From Marinoscillum sp965229915 (GTDB lineage: Bacteria; Bacteroidota; Bacteroidia; Cytophagales; Cyclobacteriaceae), in contig NZ_CBDDJZ010000001.1 of assembly GCF_965229915.1 (NCBI RefSeq), positions 186,001-250,000 on the forward strand: DNA of 64,000 nt, read 5' to 3'. The notes under the pieces were generated by a model, which saw nothing but the letters and a program-made list of their open reading frames with translations, did no database searches and was not told the origin of the DNA. Within the stretch, counting starts at the first letter, position 1; each line of letters opens with the position of its first letter. The position numbers and the translations under genes were made by a program. Positions 53,601 through 61,736 of the stretch are shown piece after piece.

Positions 53601-56600
53601 ACTAAAGGTAATTTCACGAGAAGTTCCCTGGGGATAAAGCGATACATTAAATCCACCGATATTTCCTATTCCATCACTTAGTGCTGCAAAATCGAAGTTA
53701 TTGTAACTGACATTGACATTGGCATAGTAAACCGCTGAATCCAAATCACTCGCCAAACCTGTTAAGTAGTTTCGATCTACATAGAAGCTTGAGAATTGAC
53801 CTGTAACAAACCCTGAAGGAATACTACCAGTTAGTCTGTTGGTACTAAGATTTAAATAATAAAGATTGGTCAAATTGGACAATGAAGATGGAATATCTCC
53901 TGTCAGAAAGTTGCCACTCAGATCCAAATACCCCAATGAAGTAGCATTGCCAATTTCAGAAGGAATAGGCCCTCCTACATTACTTTGCAAGATGTTGATA
54001 GAAAATAAATTGCTTAAAGAGAACAATGAAGCCGGAAGACTAGAACCATTGAAATTGGAATTATAAACATCCAGCATTTCCAGATTTGTCAGGGCTGAAA
54101 GGTCAGGGAATGTTTCGGCATAAACCTCATTGACGCTCAGTCCTACCACATTTCCGCCATAAGCAAATACTCCATCCCATGTCTCAACCGGACCTTCAAA
54201 CCAGTTGAGATCCACACCTGATGGAAGTTGTATTTGAGCGTAGAGGGTCACTAAAGCCGATGAGTCAGCTATATTGACTGGTTCCACCACATTTACACTG
54301 AAAATACCAGTCTCAATTTGCAAGCCTGTAAGGTTACTTATTACATCATGATAAGAATAGCCAATATAATCTCCATCATTATCAGGGTTCAATGCATTAG
54401 CAATGGTGTATGAATCACCAGAGCCTACATAGCTTCCCCACAAGTACCAATCAATATAGGTCAAGGTATCCGTGTCAATATCCATACTCATGGTGTAATC
54501 ATCCCCTACTCCGAGAATTACATTCTCTACATCCTGGTTGGTAGGCTTCATGTAGGAGACATCATAGAATCCTGGTCTTTGGCCAAGATTAATTTCTTCA
54601 AAATACATTTCGAATGGCAATAAATCCTGAAAGTCAAGTCTATTGCCTTGCAGCGCCAGATCAATAATTGCAGTATCTAGTGCCAACGCTGAGATATCTG
54701 TCAACTCATTCTCTTGTAGGTAAATGTATTGCAGATGCTGGTTGAGCTCACTTGGAAGAGCTCCGGTAAGGTCATTGTTTCTCAAATTGAGGTAATAAAG
54801 ACTGTCCATATTACCGAGTCCGGCCGGCACGGCTCCTGTTAAATTGGCTTCAGGTATTTGCAGTACTTTCAAACTGGTCATGCTCAAAATCTCAGTAGGG
54901 AAACCTGATGAGAAGTCAGAAAAACCAGCTACAAAATTTTCTAGATTTGTAAGGTTAGCATAGCTATCAGGTAAGCCACCATCCATTGCTGGCACGCGGA
55001 TTACAGAAAGCCTTTTCAATCCAGTCAATGAACCTACATGTTCATAGCCACTGGTAAATCTGGAGTTGTCCAGAAAAAGAAATTCCAGATTAGTCAAATT
55101 GGAAATGGATGATGGTAATGCTCCAGTTACTCCTGGGTTATTGGCCAGCGATAAGTATGTAAGATTGGTCAAATCCCCAATATTAGAAGGTAATTCACCA
55201 ACCATATTGGCATTATTTTGTAAATAAAGTAGCTCCAGGTTGGTCAACTCGGTTACTCGCTGTGGCACCTCGAAAAGTTGCAGATTGTATATTCCGAGTA
55301 ACTTAAGGTTGGTCAGGTTATACAACTCGTCTGGTAATTCAGAAAAACTATTTCCACCTAACCAGAGGGTATCCAGGTTGGTAAGCAGCCCGATAGCTGG
55401 GGACAGTTCATCTATACCAATTCCATCCATATCCAGATAGTGCAGGTTGGATAAGCCGTACAACTCACCTGGCAAGTATCTCAATCCGGGATTTCCCCAG
55501 ATGGCAAGCCACTCCAGAGCATCCAGATCACCAATAGATGGAGGTAAACCACCATCCATATTTTGATCATACAGGTCTAGTCTGGTCACTCTACCAGCTC
55601 CATTAAGAATAACACCTTCCCACATTACCAGTGGAGCATTCATCCAATTACCTGCATGATTCCAATATTGACCTCTTGTGGCTTTGTAAATATCTACCAA
55701 AGCCAATGAATCCGACTCATCAGCTGGGGCAATTGTCCAAACAGATTTGTCACCACTCTCCAATTCCAAAAAGGTAACGGCATTTACAGAGTCGTTACCA
55801 ATCAGACACCAGTAGGTTCCTGTTGAGTCCAATTGCAAATTGGCTATGGTAAGTTGCGGATCATTTTTTCCATCCAGATAGTTACCATTGAAATACCACT
55901 GGTACGTATTGGCTGCTCCTCCTACTGTAGCGTCGAGTGTGACAGGTTCTCCAAGATTATAAATACCTAACTCGGCATCTGGAGTATACTGTGGATAGAA
56001 ATCCAAGGTGTATGCCGGTGTTTGAAGTAAAGGCTCTATGTCATCAAACTCAAAGTAGTTATCAAATCCGTAAACTTCACCCAAGGACGACAAGCCACTC
56101 AAATCCGGTAGGTTTTCTAACTGGTTACGCTGAATAAATAAAGCTCCAAGTGACGAAAGATTGCTGAAACTGGTAGGGATATCTCCTGGGATCTGGTTTT
56201 CATCAACAGCCAGTAGGTACAAATTGGATAGGTTACCAAGTTCTGATGGAAGGGGTTCGTTTAACTCATTGACACTTACATTAATATAGACGAGGGAGGT
56301 AACAGAGCCAAGTTCAGCAGGGATGGCTCCAGTAATCTGGTTTTCTTGTAAGTAAAGTTCTATTAGAGAGGTGTCATTTGCCAACTCTACAGGAATTGTT
56401 CCAGTAATGTTGTTACCATCCAATCTTAAGACTTGTAGATTCGGAAAGGTGCCAATTGAAGCAGGAATGGATGTAATCCTGTTGAATTCCAACCCTATGT
56501 AAAACAAGGATGAAGAGCCTGCAGTAGCAGGGAAAGTTGTGATCAGGTTATCCCTCAAATTGATGTTTTGAATAGTGGTCAATTCAAACAACTCTCCAGA

Positions 56601-58634
56601 CATTCCTGAAAGCTCATTGTTCTCAATTGCCAGATTCCAAAGTTCTGTACAATTGGAAATCTCAGCTGGCACCTCTCCTGTCACGAAGTTTTCACCCATA
56701 TACAGTTCTCGCAGTTTGGTGAGATTCCCAATACCTGTCAGTGTCCCTGTAATCTGGTTGTTATACAAATCCAGAATCTCAATGGAATCCAAAACCGTAA
56801 AGACCGAAAAGTCATTAGCTATGCTATTGCCCCAAAACCTAGCAACCCGTAGGTTGGTCATGGACGACATGTCTGGAAGCGAAATGATATTGTTCTCAGG
56901 GGCATTCAACTCATACAATCCGGTGAGTCCGGCAACACCCGTCGGCAATGTAGAAAACAGGTTATTCTGCATGTCCAGAGAATACAAATTGGATAGTCCA
57001 GACAACTCATTTGGCAAATCTGACAGCTGGTTCCCCGCTATTAGCAAGAACGACAAATTGGTACAGTTACCAATTGATGCTGGAATAGATGTGAGTTGGT
57101 TGTAATCCACATACAGGTCATACATACTAGTCAAGTCACCTATTTCGGTAGGCAGAGTTGTTAGTTGATTACCTCCCAGATAGAGACCAAATAGTGTGCT
57201 GAAATTACCAATTGAGGCAGGAAGACTAGTTAGATCATTGCCCCATAGATACAAATATTCCAAATTGACCAAAGCACCAATAGTATCGGGCAAAGTTGTT
57301 AGTGCATTTCCACCTAAATCAAGAGACGTAAGGTTGGTTAGAGCACCTATACCTTCGGGAAGGCTAGTTATACCATCGGTCACAAAAATATCACTGTCGT
57401 CATATTCGGAGTTCCAAAGAGACAGATTGGTCAAATTGGTTAGAAAACCGATTTCATCGGGAACGAAATCGATAAAGTTTGCTCCTAAGGACAAACTGTT
57501 TAGTTTAGTTAGGTTGCCTATTTCAGATGGAATAGAACCAGTGATGTAGTTATCATTGAACTCGATATATTCCAATGAATCAAGATCTCCAATTTCGAAA
57601 GGTATTGTTCCATTTAGGTTATTGTTCTGTAGATTAAGACCTACTACAAAGTTTAAAGTATCATAAACAGGAGCACCCATACTGTCAAGGCCTATTTCCA
57701 CTTCATAGGCACGTGTTTCCACACCTACCCAGTTCTCCACGTCATCTATTTTCCACCCAGAATTATCAAACCAGAAATCACCACCTAAGGCATCATAAAT
57801 AGCCACCAAAGCCATGGAGTCTGTAGACACTGTAGTAAGATGACTGGACAGACCAGGAATAAATGAAATACCTTCATCTGGAGCCTTGGCCATTTTGGAG
57901 GCACTATTAATTGTAAACTTTTTAGTTTTCAAAGGTGATAAACTCAACAGTCTCTGCTCATCAGCTGTAAGCTCTTCCATGGATTGTGAGTTTGCCTTTG
58001 ACTTCAAACGTTGTATGGCCAAATAGTCAATGGTGGTACGGTCTGCTTCTTCCAGCTGGTAAGATGACTCATGTGTTTTATCCAAAGGTTTCTTTTCAAC
58101 GTCCGTGTTCAGTCCCTTTTGATCTCCCATTTCAATTGGACGTCTGCTGGCCGCTCTATTCGCAATGGCTCTTTCTTGCATTGCTTTGTTTTGCTCGTGA
58201 AGTCGCAATTTTAACTCCTTCACATCATCCACTTCTTCATATGAGTGTTCCTGCTTCTGAGGTTCTTTAATCTCAGGAGCGAACTGAGCCTTAGCGGCTG
58301 TCCGCATGGAACTTTGGGATGGCAACCCTCCCTTTTGTCTTGACATGAAAGCGTCCACCATCTGCTGGAAGTTCATCCGGTGCTCTGGTACATGTGCCTT
58401 TTCATAATTAGCCGTACCGCTCGTAGCCTCCACCAATTGACCATCCGTTCTTTTGGACAAATCAACCGATGTGCTTTTAATACTCGGTTCAGTTAGAGAT
58501 GTTTGTTGTGGTGTGCGTCTTTGCTGGATCTCAACTGAGTCCACAGCACTTGACTTTTTCAATTCTTGAGCTTGCACTATAATTCCTGTACAAACAAGAA
58601 CAAATGCGATGAGGTTGGTTGTAAACTTTTTCAT
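47652..58634 (-). CDS. Giant T9SS-secreted multidomain LRR protein (3660 residues)
   Basis: After a signal peptide (1-22) and a charged Gln/Lys-rich linker come five modules, each opened by a cap of the form D-S-x-A-L-V-x-(I/L)-Y...W...GW...W-x-G-V. They start near residues 269, 973, 1455, 2687 and 3090, and four of them carry plant-type LRRs (L-x-x-N-x-L-T-G-x-I-P). Ig-like domains follow several modules. Fn3-like domains lie at about 1915-2210, FG-GAP/VCBS-type repeats (DxDxDGxxD) at about 2220-2580 and an ASPIC/UnbV domain at about 2585-2665. The end has two CarboxypepD_reg-like domains with KRAACSIRRFVPKG (about 3472-3485) and a type A T9SS sorting domain. The frame is uninterrupted. Likely a cell-surface adhesin or recognition protein. 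Confidence 0.92.
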   Translation of the reverse strand: MKKFTTNLIAFVLVCTGIIVQAQELKKSSAVDSVEIQQRRTPQQTSLTEPSIKSTSVDLSKRTDGQLVEATSGTANYEKAHVPEHRMNFQQMVDAFMSRQKGGLPSQSSMRTAAKAQFAPEIKEPQKQEHSYEEVDDVKELKLRLHEQNKAMQERAIANRAASRRPIEMGDQKGLNTDVEKKPLDKTHESSYQLEEADRTTIDYLAIQRLKSKANSQSMEELTADEQRLLSLSPLKTKKFTINSASKMAKAPDEGISFIPGLSSHLTTVSTDSMALVAIYDALGGDFWFDNSGWKIDDVENWVGVETRAYEVEIGLDSMGAPVYDTLNFVVGLNLQNNNLNGTIPFEIGDLDSLEYIEFNDNYITGSIPSEIGNLTKLNSLSLGANFIDFVPDEIGFLTNLTNLSLWNSEYDDSDIFVTDGITSLPEGIGALTNLTSLDLGGNALTTLPDTIGALVNLEYLYLWGNDLTSLPASIGNFSTLFGLYLGGNQLTTLPTEIGDLTSMYDLYVDYNQLTSIPASIGNCTNLSFLLIAGNQLSDLPNELSGLSNLYSLDMQNNLFSTLPTGVAGLTGLYELNAPENNIISLPDMSSMTNLRVARFWGNSIANDFSVFTVLDSIEILDLYNNQITGTLTGIGNLTKLRELYMGENFVTGEVPAEISNCTELWNLAIENNELSGMSGELFELTTIQNINLRDNLITTFPATAGSSSLFYIGLEFNRITSIPASIGTFPNLQVLRLDGNNITGTIPVELANDTSLIELYLQENQITGAIPAELGSVTSLVYINVSVNELNEPLPSELGNLSNLYLLAVDENQIPGDIPTSFSNLSSLGALFIQRNQLENLPDLSGLSSLGEVYGFDNYFEFDDIEPLLQTPAYTLDFYPQYTPDAELGIYNLGEPVTLDATVGGAANTYQWYFNGNYLDGKNDPQLTIANLQLDSTGTYWCLIGNDSVNAVTFLELESGDKSVWTIAPADESDSLALVDIYKATRGQYWNHAGNWMNAPLVMWEGVILNGAGRVTRLDLYDQNMDGGLPPSIGDLDALEWLAIWGNPGLRYLPGELYGLSNLHYLDMDGIGIDELSPAIGLLTNLDTLWLGGNSFSELPDELYNLTNLKLLGIYNLQLFEVPQRVTELTNLELLYLQNNANMVGELPSNIGDLTNLTYLSLANNPGVTGALPSSISNLTNLEFLFLDNSRFTSGYEHVGSLTGLKRLSVIRVPAMDGGLPDSYANLTNLENFVAGFSDFSSGFPTEILSMTSLKVLQIPEANLTGAVPAGLGNMDSLYYLNLRNNDLTGALPSELNQHLQYIYLQENELTDISALALDTAIIDLALQGNRLDFQDLLPFEMYFEEINLGQRPGFYDVSYMKPTNQDVENVILGVGDDYTMSMDIDTDTLTYIDWYLWGSYVGSGDSYTIANALNPDNDGDYIGYSYHDVISNLTGLQIETGIFSVNVVEPVNIADSSALVTLYAQIQLPSGVDLNWFEGPVETWDGVFAYGGNVVGLSVNEVYAETFPDLSALTNLEMLDVYNSNFNGSSLPASLFSLSNLFSINILQSNVGGPIPSEIGNATSLGYLDLSGNFLTGDIPSSLSNLTNLYYLNLSTNRLTGSIPSGFVTGQFSSFYVDRNYLTGLASDLDSAVYYANVNVSYNNFDFAALSDGIGNIGGFNVSLYPQGTSREITFSGDPTVGGEVTLSAERQDPADEFYWYRSDKNNAEPYFFEIGYTGNDSSYTFTINEDYDVTKYMAMVVNPNYQYGEAPFLTKQIAVDSYDKRYATSQQSPAFDDPGTLGFDPNGPVGMPDNPPQTMDGSYGYSGAEWYYYDKWWHNANEPDFDTLKMFYATDPIAINYIRLHSPGAELNIGNMIIHGTGGEEIIVPVNREIYNYENQITFPKTPFAVDQVDFVVSNGSVDAIEIGDTGSDELGAPFINSPYAGGPNTIWIDVQYDGFANSFVIERSTDGVNFEVQDTIYFRGWYSNPVTEPGNYYYRAKALLSAFGEGLESNYSDIIFTGSCEPTIPVGQSWAGTYEILDGPDAGLTGGREVQVDQISYNLFNISDVLAGYYQDVFGEFVAPREFLQVCDSIIPKYGFNAEILGMEYTNDTLYVEFSELLYGATGLSKFWPTSSTINFDLQNPEYLTASLLSSDSIMLTWEYYGSGDPSFILQQSVGNPTSYTTLDTISGAYRYTIENTLDGQRYYYRVIAMESDSRSFPSNEPNLIHKSPLFDPLYNRITSDITRTSYGGAWGDYDRDGDDDLYVSNAFDLAANFMYENNGDGTFKKIVGTIATTEIGFNRTAAWGDYDNDGFLDLYVPGSRDFGDRVYRNTGSRSFEITNTQVSEEFHFWSPSEAGVWVDVNNDGFLDLAKSIGTVYHNDGAGQLVLADTLYVDNTPLTAYEAYFWTISNVDIDNDNDQDLYITSDVQNMLFINDGSGNYTYQENSFSNPGVRSRGYTWSDFNNDGWIDLITGDQYDETLGLYVNRGDGTFDFIPVWSVLGIVYNANSTDIRFGRGYTSGDLNNDGRVDLIWTVNDRAYPAMNQGNLRFKIIFEKDQAFPITNNFSHVSIADIDNDGFQDIFFPNQSFTGGNYIYRNNANSNNWLTVRLKGIQSNSYGIGSKVGVKSNGKWQYQLITTQNGISSGNSLAAEFGLGSAITADSVMVQWPSGLITYDTAKASNQAINMVEVPQSSGPTVNATDSLALVALYDSTNGDGWLRNEGWREGSPLEWEGTFFTPNGRLISVVLNDNNLTGVIPPAIATLDTLQILDLSNNNLTGKIPEQLGNISTLINLSLNDNQLEGTIPASVGSLSRLENLDLYNNAFIGELPATLGGLTNLKQFEIYNNGFNGFVPAEIGTLSNLQILRLDQNDFEGPLPAGLGAMSSLRILAINDNHLTEGIPAELSQLSELLELRAHNNEFNGELPTELADLTGIEVIDISNNMLTGSLAPFANLDSMRYINASGNRFVDLTDFSGNTADSIIVTNNSLDFGDFELNNALIDAERLFITPQDSLFERVDSLHAAAVPLEIYFEVGGSFNSYLWTFNGDTLESSSGVDVFDNQVIINSPDSQHEGDYVLTITNSNYPGTVIATYPFNLKIESLERDKRALLAFLAATNGGEFPYNPSGWSADAELVDGTDTWEGVTVAGGRVTELILPAVIDTDLTDGNQSRILDGQVPLSFADLSGLVTVNLKDNYLRAFPNVSQWQEIDTIDISNNRLAFKDIIPNVKMPINYAPQRRYDITKYDTIAAGNNYIVSINMSGTGLQYQWQFGPFVPGQPFNNNVSPIQGANSRVYTVEAVNYAKMGTYRVDITHPLVPNLTITSRNRNLMAKTDVFGTVFADDQGTLLTDGEVITYRIRPGAPFVPEDTVNLDGGGVYQFKDVILGDFVVLVAPDRTVYPLSEEPGSSNVIKTYYEQAETDTAATTLEVRERVTGIDIQMLFYNVADVATNGATFNGLVESDFKEDSVVDEENSNGRISARRKVKRAACSIRRFVPKGRNGQDEEGTYELYAYVESNDEGEFVFSNIEEGKYRLSIEYPGVPMDPDSDIFFEVGGDKENQEFQIKATITEEGITVESKEILYTLKPYIKDVQLYPNPTMGKMTADFLVYRKLKDLKLEVMDSRGVFLFEKELSPRLGTQRVQVDLTDYRSGVYFLTFTDDSGTFRQQIKISKQ

Positions 58635-58689
58635 GAATTAAGTTGGCGTGATAACAGGCATACAAGTTATATGTAGCTGCTATCAATTG

Positions 58690-58710
58690 CAATACCCTAA
58701 AATAGGTATT
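58690..58710. promoter_or_regulatory. TACC-N8-GGTA palindrome, copy 2, in the divergent promoter region
   Basis: CAATACCCTA, five AT bases, then GGTATT, 56 bases before the giant gene and 90 before the hydrolase gene at 58800. It has the same arms as 42838-42858. The position fits an operator controlling the giant gene. Confidence 0.45.
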
Positions 58711-58799
58711 GGACAACCGAAATCAGTCAAAAAACAACCAACTGATAAACAGACACTTATATAAAGTGATGCAGATAAAACAACTAAATTATTCGACGA

Positions 58800-59462
58800 A
58801 TGAAGAATTTTGATGAATTGTATCAATTGATAGAAAAGGGGTATTTAATTGATCTTTTCGGCACCCCGAAATACCTGGCCATTTTATCGCATGGAGCGGG
58901 AGCAGGAATGGATCACCCATTTATGAATCGCATGGCCGAGCTATTGAGCAAGCAAAGTGCAGCCGTGATTCGCTTTAATTTTAGTTATCTTAAAGAAGGA
59001 AGAAAATTTCCTTCTTCCAGCAAACAATCAATTGGTGATATTGACGAGGTATACCATCAGGTAAGAGGCCTGTTTCCTGATCAGCCCATTATCCTGGGAG
59101 GTAAATCGTATGGAGGCAGAATGTCCTCGCATTGGCTGGCCCAACAAGAATATCAAAATCAAATAGCAGGGCTTTTCTACTTGGGCTTTCCTCTCCATGC
59201 ACCCGGAAAACCAGGCACTAAACGGGCAGATCATCTAACCTCCATCAGCATACCACAGCTATTTCTCCAAGGAACCAATGATAAACTGGCGCAACTTGAC
59301 CTCATAGAAGGCGTAATAGATCAACAAAAAAATGCCACGCTTAAAACCATAGAACATGCTGATCATAGCTTTAAAGCCGCAAAAAAGTATGGAAAAAGTG
59401 AAATGCAGATAATGGAAGAGCTGGCCTTGACCATCGATAGATGGGCTTTAGACCAGCTCTAA
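58800..59462 (+). CDS. Alpha/beta hydrolase of the KANSL3/TEX30-like family
   Basis: The 220-residue hydrolase starts without a signal peptide. Oxyanion loop LSHGAGAGMDHPF, nucleophile elbow G-K-S-Y-G-G with Ser, acid region LFLQGTNDKLA and HADHSF with the catalytic His give a complete triad. It is cytoplasmic with unknown substrate, probably an ester or thioester. It is transcribed away from the giant gene and converges on the GH3 gene with a 6-base gap. Confidence 0.85.
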   Translation: MKNFDELYQLIEKGYLIDLFGTPKYLAILSHGAGAGMDHPFMNRMAELLSKQSAAVIRFNFSYLKEGRKFPSSSKQSIGDIDEVYHQVRGLFPDQPIILGGKSYGGRMSSHWLAQQEYQNQIAGLFYLGFPLHAPGKPGTKRADHLTSISIPQLFLQGTNDKLAQLDLIEGVIDQQKNATLKTIEHADHSFKAAKKYGKSEMQIMEELALTIDRWALDQL

Positions 59463-59468
59463 ATCTAC

Positions 59469-61736
59469 TTAAAAGGTTAGGTCAGTAGATTGCTTTAAAT
59501 AAGATTCGGAACTGGTTCCTACCATGATGTCAAAGAGGCCATCTTCCACAATGAATTCATTGGTATTATCATAAAAGCCCAAGTCTTCTCCGTTCAAAGT
59601 GAATGTTACCTCACGAGATTCTCCTGGTTTGAGCGATAGCTGTTTGAAGTCTACCAGTTTTTTGATCGGTTGGGCGAGACTTGCTACTCTGTCGCGAATA
59701 TAAACCTGCACGGTCTCCTTCCCTGTTATTTCTGACGTATTGGTGACGTTCACGCTCACCTCCACTACACCTCTACTCGTCTTGAGCATTAAATCTGAGT
59801 AGCTAAATGATGCGTAGCTAAGCCCATGACCAAATGGGAAGACTCCTTCGTTAGGAACGTCGGTATAATGTGACCAAAAGACCAACCCATTGTCAAATGC
59901 ATTAGTCACAGGCCTTCCGGTATTTTTCCTATCATAATGGAGTGGTTCTTGTCCTACATTATGAGGGAATGTAACTGGCAATTTACCAGAAGGATTGTAC
60001 TTGCCAAACAAAACATCAGCTGTAGCATTTCCAGCTTCTGAGCCGGCAAACCATGTTTCCAGGATAGCTGGCGCTTGTTCGGCCAGTTCTGGAATAGCCA
60101 GTGGTCGTCCATTCATCAACACCACCACTACATTCGAATTTACTTTTGTGATTTCTTGAAAAAGCTCCAATTGCCTGCCAACCAGCCTGATGTCTGACTG
60201 ACTTCTACCTTCTCCGGTTTGATAGCAATCTTCTCCTACAGCCATCACTACCACTTCAGCAGATTTGGCCACTTCTATTGCTTCGGCAAATCCCTCTCCT
60301 GTATCATTTGCCCATTTCAATTCATGTACAAAATCTCTTCTCCCTTCAGTAATGGTATATCCCTGTGCAAATGTCACCTTGGTTTTTCTAGATACGGCAT
60401 TGCGGATACCCTCCTCCAGTGATACGGCGCTATTAGGCACTGCTTGGGCTCGCCAGTTGCCCAGAGGTATGTCTTTGCTACCAGCCAGTTGCCCAATCAC
60501 GGCAATGGATTTAACGTTTGGGTCTAGTGGAAGCAAATCTCCCTGATTTTTCAGCAATACCATGGATTTCCTGGCCACATCTCTTGCAATGGCTTTTGTC
60601 TGATCATTGTACACTTCATTCTTCTCGCGAGACGTATCACTGTATCGGTATGGGTCATCAAATAATCCCAATTGATACTTTATGGTCAGTATTCTACGTA
60701 CAGCGTCATCGAGTAGCGCCTCGTCAATAGCTCCTTTCTCTACCAGTCCCTGCAGGTAATATTCATAAATACGAGCCTCCATATCCATATCACTACCTGC
60801 GCTAAAAGCCAATAAACCCGCATGAGCAGAATCCCTGGCGACACCATGAGTCAACAGCTCCCCGATAGACCCCCAATCGGAAACCATAAAGCCGTCAAAT
60901 CCCCATTTTCCTTTCAAAATATCTCGCTGAAGGTAGCTATCGGCTGTTGCCGGCACTCCACCTACATCATTAAATGCGTTCATAAATGTAGCTGCACCTG
61001 CCTCCACCGCTGCTTTGAAAGGAGGCAAAATGACATTGTACAAAGTTTGTCGAGACACATCTGCTGTGTTATAGTCTCTACCCGCTTCCGCAAAAGCATA
61101 TCCTGCAAAGTGTTTGGCACAGGCTGCTATAGTGGTAGGGTCTGATAGGTCATCTCCCTGATAGCCCTTGATCCATGCTCTAGCCATTACTGAACTAAGG
61201 TATGGGTCTTCACCAGCCCCTTCCATGATACGGCCCCAGCGCGCATCATGACTCACATCAATCATCGGTGAGAATGTCCAGTGTACGCCACTTGCAGCAG
61301 TTTCTCTTGCCGCCAAGGCGGCACCTTGCCTCACCCCTTCATAATCCCAGGATGATGACTGACCAATTGGTACTGGCAGCATGGTTTTATAGCCATGGAT
61401 GACATCATATCCAAATATCAGGGGAATACCCAACCGGCTATTCTCAACGGCCATTTTCTGGGCTTCTCTAGTCCCGTCAGCAGTCAATACATTGAGCATG
61501 CCTCCTACATAGCCGTTGCTAATGTTGTCTGCTTTCAGTTGATTATTACCGTCCTTGGGCACCGGACCGGTAAACTCCCAGGTCCCATTGTACATGTTCG
61601 TTTGTCCTACCTTCTCTGCCAAAGTCATCAACGACAGAAGACTATCTACTTTTTGAGTGATCTGAGCAGTTTTCAGTTGCTGAGAACTAAGTGCTGACGT
61701 AATCATCAGCGCACCTACCAAGAGTCTATATTTCAT
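59469..61736 (-). CDS. bglX: GH3 beta-glucosidase, secreted
   Basis: The 755-residue enzyme has a signal peptide (about 1-18). The GH3 N-terminal barrel carries nucleophile Asp287 in F-M-V-S-D-W-G, the sugar-binding AACAKHFAGYA and SPMIDVSHDARWGR motifs. The C-terminal beta-sandwich has VVMAVGEDCYQTGEGRS, and an Fn3-like end domain follows. Length and order match periplasmic BglX-type beta-glucosidases that remove glucose from short beta-glucans. Its start overlaps the GH16 stop by 11 bases, so it is the last enzyme of the SusD/GH16/GH3 operon. Confidence 0.93.
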   Translation of the reverse strand: MKYRLLVGALMITSALSSQQLKTAQITQKVDSLLSLMTLAEKVGQTNMYNGTWEFTGPVPKDGNNQLKADNISNGYVGGMLNVLTADGTREAQKMAVENSRLGIPLIFGYDVIHGYKTMLPVPIGQSSSWDYEGVRQGAALAARETAASGVHWTFSPMIDVSHDARWGRIMEGAGEDPYLSSVMARAWIKGYQGDDLSDPTTIAACAKHFAGYAFAEAGRDYNTADVSRQTLYNVILPPFKAAVEAGAATFMNAFNDVGGVPATADSYLQRDILKGKWGFDGFMVSDWGSIGELLTHGVARDSAHAGLLAFSAGSDMDMEARIYEYYLQGLVEKGAIDEALLDDAVRRILTIKYQLGLFDDPYRYSDTSREKNEVYNDQTKAIARDVARKSMVLLKNQGDLLPLDPNVKSIAVIGQLAGSKDIPLGNWRAQAVPNSAVSLEEGIRNAVSRKTKVTFAQGYTITEGRRDFVHELKWANDTGEGFAEAIEVAKSAEVVVMAVGEDCYQTGEGRSQSDIRLVGRQLELFQEITKVNSNVVVVLMNGRPLAIPELAEQAPAILETWFAGSEAGNATADVLFGKYNPSGKLPVTFPHNVGQEPLHYDRKNTGRPVTNAFDNGLVFWSHYTDVPNEGVFPFGHGLSYASFSYSDLMLKTSRGVVEVSVNVTNTSEITGKETVQVYIRDRVASLAQPIKKLVDFKQLSLKPGESREVTFTLNGEDLGFYDNTNEFIVEDGLFDIMVGTSSESYLKQSTDLTF

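Noticed and set aside
56575..57105. 176-codon plus-strand open frame opposite the giant LRR gene, and similar ones at 50209-50652 and 57196-57549
   Set aside because: They mirror the codon periodicity of repeated LRR sequence on the other strand, have no signal, domain or promoter, and fall wholly within a strongly supported gene.
53690..57870. LRR-coding repeats considered as a CRISPR or satellite array
   Set aside because: The repeats are in frame, vary in length and sequence, and encode consistent LxxLxxNxLTG patterns.
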